From positions 24,366,001 to 24,430,000 of the forward strand of contig NC_046676.1 of the NCBI RefSeq assembly GCF_003369915.1: a stretch of DNA of 64,000 bases, written 5' to 3'. The notes under the pieces are model-generated. The model was given only the letters and a program-made list of their open reading frames with translations, was not told the DNA's origin and made no database searches. The position numbers were made by a program, and so were the translations under genes. This document shows positions 12,580 to 24,820 of the stretch, piece after piece; within the stretch, counting starts at the first letter, position 1; every line of letters begins with the position of its first letter. The DNA comes from Drosophila miranda (Eukaryota; Arthropoda; Insecta; Diptera; Drosophilidae).

Positions 12580-14353
12580 GTAAGAAAGCACTTATGTAAT
12601 GGAAAGCTTTCAATGTACATACATTTATCCACGTATTGTAGAAGTACAAATTTGGAACATACGTTTTGGTGGTCATCTGTGTACGTGTAGGAGATACATA
12701 TGTATGTACATCTCTACGGGAGCACAAAGAACCCTAGAGCTTTTGCCCAACTCCCAAGTTCTGGCTCTTTGAGCAGAGCTTAGCATAATGAGTTCAAATT
12801 AAAATCTTGTTAAAAGTGCAAAAGGCGCAGACGGCAAAAGAAAACAAAAAAAACAAAAAGGAGAGCGAAGTGAGAGTGGAAGTGGAAGTGGGAGTGGCAG
12901 GGAGTATCAGAAACAAAGATAGAGGCGAAAGAGAGCTGGCAGGAAGGAGAGCGCGAAAATGGAATATAGAAATTATTCACGACATTTGCACGGTTCACTC
13001 TGTTTCGCTCCGTTCCGTCTGCACTTGACTTACAGTTAATCCCGGGAAGCTACTTAAAAGTCATTGCGACAGCAGCGGCAACAGCAACAACAACGGGCTC
13101 GCTGAAGGCACAAAGTGCAACGGGAACGAGAAGAGCAGAAGGAGAGGAGGAAGAGAAGTGGAAGCGGGAGCGGGAGCGGGAGCGCGAGTAAGATGAAGCT
13201 GAAGATGAAGCTGAAGCCGAAGCCGAAGCTGCATGCTGGAAAAGGAAAAGGAAACTTAATTAGAAAATTATGCGCGCAAGTCGAAAGAGCAGCGCATTAG
13301 AGATGCGGATGAGGAAGCGAGCAGCGACTTCCTAAGCCTTACCCCCCTCCCCCGCCCTGCTGGTATCTCCCCTCCCCTCTCCCGGCTACACTGCTTATAA
13401 TTTGCATATTAAATGTCACGAAGTGATTTTCTAATGAATCAAAAACCATCAAATTCGGCTACATCCATCCGTGTGCCGTGTACCGCTCCTGCTTCTCTCG
13501 AGCACATCCTGCAGTTTTAATGATGGCTTCACATTAATGGCTGTCAAATTTTGTTGCTGCTTACCCTGCACTTAGGCACATCCCACACAGGATGCTCCCA
13601 CCAGCACGCTCCCCTGCCCCCTCCGAGGTGCTCGAAAACTTCTTGAGGAGATCTACTTATGGAAGTTGTTGGCTTAAGCTTTTCCCGCTTTCCCGCCATC
13701 CCGCCATCCCGCCATCCCGCCATCCCGCTACCACGCAGCTTTTCGTTTCGGCTCTCTATTTTTTCGGCAGACGGTACAGTGCGTTTCAGAGCCGTAAAAT
13801 AGTTGCAGGCAATGAGATTTTGTCTCGGGTTTCCTGTTTGTCAAAGTTTAAACAGTTTTCAAAGTAAATTATGCTCTGTATTCCAATTCCAATTCATCTA
13901 ACGCTGGCTATCGCATACTTTCAAAGCCCACTGTACGCCAAACTTTGGCAGGAGTTTTGCCGAGGGGAAACGATAATTTCACACACGACAACAACGAATC
14001 ATAATTTTCTCACATTGATGTTGATTAAGTTGTGCTTAAAGTTTGCCATCAAGCGACCCGAGATCCGAAACCCGGGATCCGAGACCCTCGTCAGGAGCCC
14101 ACTCCTTGCTCCTTGCAAAGGAGGAAAGACACTTGGCTCGTCAGGTTTGCTGACATCCTCACGTGCCACAAATGGAGGGTGGGGGTGGGGCAGAAAGTTT
14201 TGCCAAAGCGAGGGGTGGGAAATATCGGTGGGAGTATCGGTGACCAGAGAGGAGGGAGTCGCCTCAAAAGCCAATAAGAGGAGACATTAAAATTCATCTA
14301 ATGGTCAATGCACTCAGGGCACTAGTGGGGGCCCTAATGGTGTCTCTCTCTCT

Positions 14354-14374
14354 CCCCCCCCCCCCCCCCCCCCC
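14354..14374 (+). repeat. Homopolymer C run (21)
   Basis: Twenty-one consecutive C bases after a CT-rich lead-in. Length is probably unstable or uncertain in the assembly. Confidence 0.9.
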
Positions 14375-17300
14375 TCCCACGTCAAGAGGGCGACATGTCC
14401 TGCCCAGACGAGCTCCAACTAAGTTTTAATTGAACTTTAGTGAGTTCCAAGCTCCAACTGAAAACCAGAAAAGCCACAAAAGCAATGAACAGGAATCGGC
14501 GGGGGGAGGGAGAGAGGGGGAGAGAGGGAGCGAGAGAGAGTGCAGAAAGGAGGTTACTTGCGAAAAAATGGAAATACTCGTAAAAAGGTGGCTCCAGCCA
14601 GGTACGAAGCAATATTACTTTAATGGAATAATTAAGCATGTTTGCCGAGAAACCCCGTGGCGCCACAGCCGCTCAGCGACTCCGCGGCCCCACCCGTAAC
14701 AATGGGAGCTCGGTGCAAGTTTGTTTTCTTAGTCTTTGTGCGGAGGAGCCATTGTTGAGTCCTAAGAAGATGACGAAGGAGAGGCTGAAGCCCGCAGCAG
14801 CTGATTCATTGTCTTTCTCCTTTGCTGCTCTGCTCTGCTCGGCTCCCTTTTCGCCATTCAATATGCAAGCCGCACCGCACAATGGCCAACACAACGCAAT
14901 CGCAGCCAGAGCCAGGGCCAGAGCCAGAACCAAAGACAGACCCAGAACCAGAGCCCAGGCCATAATCATATTGAATGACAAATAATTGAGGTTAGTTTAG
15001 CCATTGACCTGTGGGAGCCCAAGCAGAACGAGAACTAAAGGAACGGGAACTACTCGCTGATGTCAAACACGTTTCAGGGCTCATGAGCAAGGCAAGTGTT
15101 GATGGGGTTCTCTCTCTCTCTCTCTCTGTGTCTGCCATGGACCCGGTCTGGAGCAATGAGTGGTTCAGTGGGTGGAACCACCACAGACCACACGTGCTGA
15201 TGCTGCCACTGCCACTGGCACTGGCACTGGCACTGGGAGCACCACAGCAGCCACTTCTGCTCCTGATCCAATACAAAAGCGAACAATTTTCTAAAGAAAA
15301 ACTTTTTGTAACGGAAAAAGCAAAAGTTTTGCCTTCGACACCGCAACGAGAATTGTGTTTAGCGGGGCATACACACACACACAGACACACACAGACACAG
15401 AGGGAGATAGGGGGGGGACAGACAGAGCGAGTGCGAGTGCATTGCACTTCCTGCTCTCTCCGCCCGTGCCCTGCCCACTGCTAATCCCTGGCCATAGTCA
15501 CACTCGGCTAGTGATAGTTTTAGGCGTACGTGTGGAACGTTTCAATTTAGTTCCAGAGTCGCGTGCGCAGCAAAAATTGAATTTATTATCATTGGAATTG
15601 ATTGTAAGGAGCAGCATCAGCATCAGCATCCTTCTGCTTGTCCTTTCGGTCCTCCTTGCCACAAAGGAGCTCTAATAAGTGCGAGAATGAGCTGCTGCTG
15701 CTGCTGGCTGCTGGCTGCTGGCTGCGGTCACAAGATGTCAAATTTACTACTGACTTTGATTTATACAGAGCTGATGAGGAGGAAATGTAATTGAAATGTG
15801 TATCTTTGAAAAAGAGAAGAAGAGAAAGGGAAAACTCTAAAGATGGGCCATGGAAAAGTTTCCTAAAGGAGAACTTGGAATTACACAGATTTCGAGATAC
15901 TTTTGACAGTTTTTCGAACGAGTAGTACTCGCTGGGAACGTAACGAGCGGATTCGCCCTCATCTTCGATTCGCCTGTTTTAAATGGGTTGTATTTTCCAG
16001 TTAAATCCGTTGATCCTTTTCGCTGTCTTCCTGTTGATTACACTCTCCTCCGAATCAATGGTGCGGCGGTGGGGCGAAGTGGTTTCCCCTCGGAAGTTGT
16101 GTGCACGTTGCTGGAAGCCTGGCCAAAGTCGTTAAAGCTTCATTTCCGGCCCAGTCATGCATGTAAACGAGCAATGACCGTAGAGCGGGCCAGCAATTGG
16201 GGCCAGGCAGACAGGCAGACAGGCAGACAGGGGAGGCGCCGAGTGGGACAGTCCGATTCCGCCGCCCGAGACTGATGAGCATCCATTGTCTGCTCTTGAC
16301 GTGGCTACGCCTCCTCCACGCCTCCCCCTCCCTCCGCCGTGGCGTTGGCCCTTTTTGGCCGCTCTTAAAGCGCATAAATTATGCAATTTAAATTAATTAA
16401 AAGACTCGTCAATCCGACACGTGCGCATTAGCAGCAGCCCCAGCAGAACACAACAATTTTCACGCAAAAGTTTGCGGGATCCCCCAACCCCCCACCCCCC
16501 CCACCAAAAAAAAAAAGAGTGGCGGGCGGGGGCGGGGGCGGGGGCGAGGACTGTGTGTGATTACTGCAAACACTTTCATTAAAATTATTATGGCTAAAAA
16601 TGCTTTTTGCTGTTTGCAATTGTTTCCACTCGTCGCCGCTCTGAACCTGAAGTTGCACCCACAGCCAGGCGCCACACAGCCCCCTCCGCCACTCGGCTAC
16701 CCTCTCCCCCCCAGTCCCCCGTGGCATTTACATGCGGCGCATTGCGTTTCCTGCATTGTTACTGGCGCAATACCCTAACAGAGGGCATCACGAATGGCAG
16801 GGAGCGCCGGGAAGGAGGCAACAAAGCTGTAGTACGTGTATCTTCGTATAGATCCGTGCATCCAGCTGCATCTCCAAGGGTATCGGGAGTGTCGGCACCT
16901 AGGGCTCCACCCTCTTGTTGCTGCCGTGTTGTGATGTTGCCAGCAAATGTGGCAGAGTGGGCTCTCTGTGTGTGTGTGTGTGTGTGCGGCTGAGGTGTTT
17001 GTCTGCGGTGCTGCGTGTGCTGATTGCTTGGCAGCCAATGCCAGCGGCGGTTTGAAGCAGGGGGCGTAACCAGAAGGAGACAAACAGAAAGAGAGAGAGA
17101 GAGAGGGAGGGAGAGGGAGAGGGAGAGAGCATGAAAATGCAATGTGCTCGAAATGAAAACATTAAAAATTTAATTGCGATAATACAAGCGCATAAAATGT
17201 TAATGGAGTGTATGTAATCTGACACAGCAGCAGCGGCGACAGCGACAGGGACTCCAAGGACTCGCAGGACTCCCAGGACTCCAAGGACTTTGGGAGGAAG

Positions 17301-18596
17301 CCAGGCGGAACGCAATGAAATAGCCAAAAGGAAGCAGCTGTAATGAAGGATAAAAGAAATTAAAATGCTTTGTATGTTTGCTGGTTGCCAACAAGGAGCA
17401 GCTCCAGCTCCAGCTCCAGCTCCAGCTTTAGCTTCAGCAGCAACTCCGGTTTCGGCTCATCCGAAAGTCTGTCCGACGGACTGTCCGGCCTCGGCCTGGG
17501 CTCGTGCGGGGCTCTGAAATCAGGATCCGGGACTCGGGCTCAGGCGATAGTCCACTTTCAACGCCACCCAAAACCAAACAACATGCCGACAATGCACATT
17601 AAAGTCGTTCGCATCAGGCATCAATGAGCTCTGAGAGGAAGAGACAGCTCAAGATGGGTGGGGGGAGGCAGAGAGAGTCGGGCACAAGGGGCTTGCATAA
17701 AGAAATACGAAAAGAGAGACTGAAAAACAAGGAGCTGAGCACACGGGCTGAGGGTAGTCGACTAGGAGATACCTTCTATATCCCTCCACAGACCTGCCAC
17801 AGCCCTACTTGCCTCCTTCCTCGATGCGGCACTGCCGCATATGCCCCCACTGTGCCGCTGTGCCGCTTTGCCGCTGTGCAAGGGGTGTGCGGACAGGTTG
17901 AAGCATTGCGAATTCAACTCGACAACATAGTCGAAGGTGCTTCGTCGCTTCTTGTATTCCTCCTATTGGCAAAACAAAAACAGGAAGTGCTCTGCGCTGC
18001 GCTTAAGTACTTCCGCCGCCTCATTGTTGCCACACACCTGCACAAAGAGAGAGCGGGAGAGCGGGAGAGGGGGGGGCTGCAGCTCCAACTCCCTGTAGAG
18101 ATGTGCAAATAGTTCTCGCATTCGCCATAATTGCCGCAAGCTGTTTTTCGCTCCGCCCGTCAGGCAGCAGCAGCAATCAGAAAGTTATAAAACGAGCACA
18201 CGTATCCCGACAAAGGGGGAGAGAGGGGGAGGGAGAGATCTATGGGGTTTATTTAATATACTTTTGGCATATCGAACGCTGACAGAGAACCTTCTCCCTG
18301 GTCCCGAGGCGGAATAAACAAATTGCAGAGGAGCAGAGGCTGCCCCACCCCTCCCCTCCCCTCGCCCTTTTCCTAATCAGCCATGCCATGCCCCAAACAG
18401 ATTCCATGTCGAAGAGGCAGAGGGTCGGGTGGCTGTGGCAACTTCATTTCGGCCATGGCCATATGCCAGGGCCACCTTTTTAAAATGCAAAACAAAACTT
18501 TCGGTTAACAATACTAATCCGGCAATTTATGCAAGGGATTTCGACAGCTGGACCACAGCTGCTTAAACAAACTTGCTGGCTTGGGGCAAACTACAA

Positions 18597-18598
<2 letters not shown>

Positions 18599-18638
<40 letters not shown>
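18599..18638 (+). repeat. (CA)n microsatellite
   Basis: Uninterrupted CA dinucleotides. Confidence 0.95.
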
Positions 18639-18640
<2 letters not shown>

Positions 18641-20275
18641 GGAGGGGCAAACACAGATAGAGACTGCGACAAAGCGCTGGACCGGACTTTACTGGACTCG
18701 ACTCCGGGAGGCTATCATAAATAAGTGGCCCAGGACGAGCGGGGCCAGAAAAAGCCGAAAACAAAGCAGCAAAATTATAGGAGACGCTTATAAAACTTTG
18801 CATCGCTGCCATCTGCCACCTGCCCCACCCCACTGCCGACCGTGGCGGTGATGCATGGCGTATACGCAACTTTTGATGCCGCTCAACGTAGTGCCCCCTC
18901 CACCGACCGAAAAAAAAACAATTCATTATAGAATTAGAAAGTAATTCGAACGGAAATTTTACTTGTGGACCGTTGCACAGGCAAAGTTGCCCCACGAGCT
19001 CCTCGAGCCGGGAATCGTTATCTGTTTGTGGCTCCGAAGAGCGGAGAGTGGAGAGCGGAGAGCGGGGCGGGGGGTGTCGGGGGGGTGCGCACCTCAACAT
19101 AAAATTTAAGGCGATTAAAATGTCAAACACGACAAAGCGTGCGGTATTAAAAACGCCAACAGCGTGGCAACAGCCAGCAGAGAGCACTGCCAAAGAGGGG
19201 GGGGAGGGCCGGGCAGTTATCGCCTGGACTGATACCCTGTTCGATGCGAAATTGTGTGGCTCTGGGGGTTCTTTCCTTTCACCATGAAATCGTCTTTGGG
19301 TGGATGCTAGTCCTTCCTTGGGCCCAGTTCTCCGGGGTTTTTCCTCCCTAAACCTAGAGCAGGGTATCCCAAGCTTCGCCTAACCTTTCGCTCTATGCCT
19401 TGCATTTCCTTTATGTTATATTCGAGGGTGTATGTATGTGTGGGCCCCCTTCGATTTTCCGCTCCTGTTTGCCTTTGCATAAAATTCTCTTGATGTTGCC
19501 GTGGCCGTGGCCGTGGCAGTGGCAGTGTCCGTGGCCGTTTCTGTTTCTGTTTGCGTTCAGTGTTAAGTACTTAACGGCATGTCAGCGCTGTTGGTCAGGC
19601 ACACAAGTTGTTGTTTTGTTATTCCTGCTGTGGCTGTTGTTGCAGATGTGCCGCTGTTGCAGCTGCTTTTGTGCGCTATCAATGTACGCCCCTGTTTGAG
19701 GGTCTTAAAAATCGAAAGCTTGCTTTCAGTTTTTTTGCCTGTCAATTAGTTTTCCAGCAGCAGAGACCAGACAGGCCCCAGACCCCCTCCCCCACCCAAC
19801 TGGGGAGACCAGAGCCAGTCAAAGGGAAAACCCAGCCAAAAACCGCTCCGTGTGGCTTTAAGAAAAAACACTTCAAGTCCAGTTTAAGAGTCGCGGTGCC
19901 CCCCTCTGCGAGTGCACACTTTTGTGTCTCTGCCGCAGTCGTGGGGGCGCGGGGAGGGGTCCCCCCCCCCCCCCCCCCCCGAATTGCAGAAAGAAATGGC
20001 GCAAATTGTGTGACAGCGTGTAAAGTTGGCACTTTCACACATAACTCATAACTTTGGTGGCAAAACTTTCGCTCAAAACGAACCGTGGGGGGGGCAGGGG
20101 GTTAGCTTGGAGCCACAACATTGGCGACTATTTGGACGCTCGTGTTCGACTATTTATCTCGACAAGTGCACGGGTATGTGGCAATGTTTTTAGCTAAATT
20201 CTGTCTCGCTCCCCCACTCGTTCGCTCCCTCTCGCTCCCGCGGACTCGCCTATGTGGTGGAGTTTTGACAGCGCA

Positions 20276-20347
20276 TATAAAAGACCATAAAACAAAAGTT
20301 TTTGCTCAACTTTCGGTGCTGCAGCGCCGAGAACTTTAACGCCTACG

Positions 20348-20388
<41 letters not shown>

Positions 20389-20405
20389 AGCCATGCCCCC
20401 AGAAG
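20276..20405 (+). promoter_or_regulatory. Strong TATA plus initiator promoter with short first exon
   Basis: TATAAAAG occupies 20276-20283. An initiator-like CTCAACTT places the A at 20308, 32 bases after the T of TATA, which is the expected spacing. The inferred leader runs through a (CA)n tract and reaches ATG CCC CCA GAA G at 20393-20405 in a CACAGCC context. A GTGCGT donor follows at 20406. This would be a first coding exon with M-P-P-E and an intron in phase 1. No downstream exon was recognised in the next 12 kb on this strand, so the product is unknown. This is the most convincing orphan promoter in the gene-poor 31 kb. Confidence 0.45.
20349..20390 (+). repeat. (CA)n tract in the inferred 5' leader
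   Basis: CA dinucleotides sit between the candidate transcription start at 20308 and the ATG at 20393. Confidence 0.9.
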
Positions 20406-20750
20406 GTGCGTTTCATGCTGATAAAAAGAGTTTCAGATTTGAATCAGTTTTTCTGCGTAAGAAATAGGTTTTTAGGGATTATAATTGGTATAAAAAAAAA
20501 CTAAAGAAAAAAAAGATTTATTTCTGATTTTGAAAAGTGTTTTATATATATGATCTGCACGTTGTAGAGGCACCCAGCTACAGCCGTCTGCAGCAGGCCA
20601 AAGCAGAGTGGGGGAGGGGCAGATGGGGGGGGGGGGGGGGGGAGTCTAAACTATAAACTCTTTGCGGCATTAGAAACGTAGAGCAAAAGCGGTGATTTCT
20701 CTTTTTCTACCTAATTTTTTATTTTTTTTCCTTTGAGCATAGTTCTTGGC

Positions 20751-20771
20751 GTGTTTGTGTGTATGTGTGTG

Positions 20772-20805
<34 letters not shown>

Positions 20806-20812
20806 GTTGTGG
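20751..20812 (+). repeat. (GT)n microsatellite
   Basis: GT dinucleotides with two brief interruptions. Confidence 0.9.
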
Positions 20813-21517
20813 GTGCCACAAACAAACGTCAGAAACAGAAGCAGCATCAGAGAGGGGCAGAAGGGGGGCTCATGAATTATGAAAAATTTAAAACCAACGC
20901 GATGAAACTTTGTTGCCTTTTGGCCACGTTATTTTTTTCCAACTCTTTCTGTTTTTTTTTTCCTGTTTTTTTGTTGATTTTGTTTACGCTTGAAATTAAC
21001 CGGCAAATGACGAGTTTCAATTGCAAGGCACACAAGTGCGCACCCCCCGCACCCCCCCGCACCCCCCGCGCCCACTGTGGACATTAATCATTGCCTACTT
21101 ATGCGGGCCAGGGCTGGGAGCCCAGTGACTTTCCGCTTGGGAATCAACTCCGATCGCCCTGGAAAGAAGGTGGAAGAGAGAGGGAGAGGGAGAGGGAGTG
21201 GGAGAGAGTGGGACTGCAACTGCAATTCGTTTGGCTGCTTCTAATGAAGTAATAGAAAATGCAAAGTGCTGCATAAAAAATGATGCACATTTCTCAAAAC
21301 GCAATTATGTTGGTCGACTGCAAGAGAAACAGAGAGCAAGAGAGAGAGGGAGAGGGTGAGAGAGGGAGAAGAGAGCTAATAATAATAACAGCTCATGAGC
21401 ACTGACATTTGACAAATGGCGAAAAACAAACGAGGAGTGCCCCAGACACGGACGCGGACACGGACACGGACAAGGATTGGGGATAGGGGACACGCCCATC
21501 CATTTAGCATGCAAATG

Positions 21518-21550
21518 CAGTGGCAGTGGCAGTGGCAGTGGCAGTGGCAG
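21518..21550 (+). repeat. (GGCAGT)n hexamer repeat
   Basis: About five tandem GGCAGT units. The same unit recurs at 40028-40060. Confidence 0.9.
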
Positions 21551-24229
21551 CTGCACCATTCCAAGGGGCACTTCTTCTTATTAACGAGACCACAAGAGAA
21601 AGGAGCAGCGGATGAGCGAGAGAGAGAACCGCCACTGAAGGACTCATCAGCCAAAGTGGATAAGGGACAAAAGCCTCGAGTTGATCGGGCCATATTGACA
21701 ATGGCCTGTCGCTGAAATTGTTTATTACCGGAAATGTCCAGCCAATGTCTGGCAGTTGAACTCCACAGCAGAGGGGGGGGACACCCTACCATCCACACTC
21801 CAGACTCCACAATGTACTGTGCTACTCCCTCCTCCCACCTCCACCATCTTCCATCTCCAATTCCAATTCCAATCCCAGTCCTTGGCTCAAATCAAAATGA
21901 CAACGCAGCTCCTTCTTGGCATTGTTGTCGCTGTCGATGACACAACACAAACAGAAATAACTGGGAAAACTCGGAGACTGGGAAAACTCGGAGACTCGGA
22001 GAGGGGCAAGAGCTTCTGGGAACTTTTCCACTGATTCCTAGCCCCCGCCCCGTGTTGATTTTTCTTTTCGACTGCCGGTCGCTTGTTGTGTATTTATTAA
22101 AAAACTTTTGTAATTATAGCAATGCGTCTCATCTCCCAGGGAGAGGGACACCTGAGTGCTGGCTGGACAGTTGTCGGGCACTGGCTCTCGATGAAGTATT
22201 TCCACTGGTCCCCCCCTCCCTACCAAAAGGCATTTAAGTATTAGCTAAAGAGAGCCACAGAAGAGCTAGAAAATAGGGAATCAAAAAGGTGCACCAAAAG
22301 GTGCCTTCTTTAAGCGAAGAAAAATTTAAGAAAATACCTGCACACAGATGAAAGTCGAGAACCGTCGGGGGAAAGACAGTAAAAGTTCCAGCAGGAGCAA
22401 AAATAACATCAAAACTAACAGCAGCAGCAATGTCCTCGCTCGACCCCATAAAGGCAACAGAAACAACAGCAACACGAACATATTTCCCCCAGAACATGAA
22501 TTTAATTTTTATTTTTTAGTTTTAAGCTCTTGTCGGAGGCCAAACTATTGTAATTATTTTGAACAGCCAATAAGGGCAATGAAGCAGGACCAAGAACGGC
22601 AGCAACATCGGCAGCTAATGGGGCAGCATCGGCAGCAACCAGCAGCAGCCAGGAGAGAGCTTTGTGCTGTTCTTGTTTGTCCTTGTTACGGGCTGGGCTG
22701 GACACCAAGCCGGACGATGCATGCACTACACAGCAGAGACAGGAGACAGGAGACAGGAGACACCCTTGACAGGGGACTACCCTGATGGCACCCCGCCACC
22801 CTGCCACCCTGCCTGATGGCCTTTCTTTTACATCACTTGCTGATGGCACCTCCTTTTGCTGTCCCCTCGGATAGCCCTCCTGAAGCCGCCCCTGAATTTT
22901 GTTTGTTTGATTTGCTGCCGAGCATTTTGTGCAACATTTTTGGGCAAATTACTTAAACAAATGCCGAGTGGAGGCAAGGACAGGATAGCCGGATGTATAG
23001 CCTCCCTCTCTCTCCCCCCCCTCTCCCCCCTTATCGATATGCAAACACTCCGGCAGGCTCTATTCCTGGCTTAGTTTCACCCTAAATTGAGTTCGATTTT
23101 TGACTTTTTTGGGGGCTTACAAAGCTGTTTATTTAATCATTTACATATGCACATACATACATACATATGTATGTACATAGGTATTCGTTTCAGAAAAATA
23201 TTCATATATTATCGAATACCTTTCTGAGTGCGGCTCCTTTCTGCGTTCATAATCAAATATTTGAATTTGGTCATAATTCGGCATCTAATTAATTTCCCTA
23301 ACCAAGCCCCCAATCCCCTCCCCCCCTCGGCTTGGCTTGGCTTGCAGTTTACTCGCTCGCGGCTGTGGGAAACCGCACACATGCACGGGCCAAAGGAGCG
23401 GCAGTGGCAGTGGCTGTGGCAGCAGCAACAGCAGCTAATTAATTTTAATAAATTGGCCACAGACACACTCAAACACACACACACATTAATATATGCGTGT
23501 AAACATATGTGTTGCCATATAGAAACCATCTCGATTGTCTCCTCTCGAAAGATTTGTATATTTCTTTGGCGAAAATTGAATAAATCCCGGAAGCGTCAAA
23601 TTAACACACGCAAGGGGGGCCCCTGCCCCTGCCCCTGCCCCTGCCTCTGCCCCTCCTGACAAAGTGGCGCCTATGAATATTTATGTAGGCGAAATTGATG
23701 CCGCCCCCACAGCAGTGGCTGCCACACAACAATAACTCCTTGCTGCCAATTTACGGCACTTTGGCCGTAAAGTTTTTGCCTTGCTATAAATTATTGACAG
23801 CTTGTAAATTTCACTAAAGTCACTTGCGGTGTCTCCCGCCTCCTCTCCCCCCCCACCATCTCTCTTGGGATCCCCCATCCGCTGGACATTTGGGTGCATG
23901 CATCAGCTAATGCTTGGCCAAAGATTTATGGGGAAGCCCCCCCCCCTCGTAATGTGGCCGAAATTTGCATACGGGAAAAAGTGGTCGCTTCAAAAGTAGG
24001 CGGGGAGGAGGCGCGGACACATTGTAATGGACCCTGGGAAGTCCCTGAGCGTTAATTTCTTCTGCTTCCGCTCGCTTTTGCTGGACTTAATTCCATTTGC
24101 GGCACGGGGGGGACGGACAGTGTGTGAGCGCACACATGAGAAGCGGATGATGTCGCTATTAAGGACACATTAGCTGGACACTTTTCTGGAATTATGTGGC
24201 TCACAGACATGCATGCTAATGACACAGGG

Positions 24230-24820
24230 AGAGACACAAAGAGGGAGAGAGAGACAGAGACAGGGAGGGGTGCTTTGAAATTGCATTAAATGCAAATGCC
24301 TGCACTCGCACTCCCTCTCTCCCTCTCTCGCTCGCTCTGTGTGTCTCTCCATCTCTGTCTGCATCGGTTTCCCCGTCTATGACGATTTGCTCTGCAAACT
24401 GGGTTAAGTTTTTTGGCTTTTGGAAAACGTCATCGATGCTGCTGGGCGCCTCTGAGCGCCTGCTACTCCGGGAGCCGATTGGCCAACATGGCGGCCGCTC
24501 AACATGGTCTCCGCCATGGAGCAAAATGGAGGCTGTAGGCCTCGCTCTTTCGCTCTCTTCCAAGCGAGTTCTCTTTCCCGAATGGAGACCCTCTCTCTCT
24601 CACTCGCTCTCTCTTTCGCTCCTTTGCTGCTTGTAATTGAAATAGTATTGTGGAGTAAATTGCAGAATTGATTTGCTTATTGCCGGCATATTTTTCAGTG
24701 AAATGAATGGACGATGACGACAGAAGCCCAGTGGAAACGACGACGACGGCACCTCAAGAGAATCGGCCAAAGAGCGCAGAGACAGCCAGCGAAAGAGAGA
24801 GAGAGAGAGAGAGCTAAAGA
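24230..24820. promoter_or_regulatory. GAGA and GCCAT motif cluster, Polycomb response element-like
   Basis: GA/CT arrays occur at about 24240-24265, 24315-24355, 24590-24622 and 24797-24815. Between them lie Pho-type GCCAT cores in both orientations (ATGGC at 24488-24492, GCCAT at 24513-24517) plus several further ATGG sites. In flies, GAGAG together with GCCAT is the classic signature of Polycomb response elements. No binding data are available here, so this is a motif-based guess. Confidence 0.25.

Larger units (their letters stand above)
12580..20275. other. Gene-free stretch with repeats
   Basis: No supported exon. Contents include a C run of 21 at 14354-14374, CT arrays near 15111-15126, a CAG/CTG-rich patch at 15690-15725, AGG/GAG-rich DNA at 17090-17130, a (CA)n array at 18599-18638, and a C run of 20 at 19961-19980. 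A TATAAAAC near 18187 lacks a clear initiator. Confidence 0.55.

Noticed and set aside
13187..13300. Possible leader exon with GTAAGA donor and a Lys-rich frame
   Set aside because: The frame is a repeat (GAAGCTGAA) translation and no promoter elements stand at the right distance.
23179..23221. Short hairpin as a microRNA candidate
   Set aside because: Only nine paired bases; far too short for a pre-miRNA stem.
24216..24563. 115-codon minus-strand frame (MEESERARPT start)
   Set aside because: Partly non-repetitive, but the end is GA-repeat derived and no splice partner was found; the DNA motifs are better explained as regulatory.
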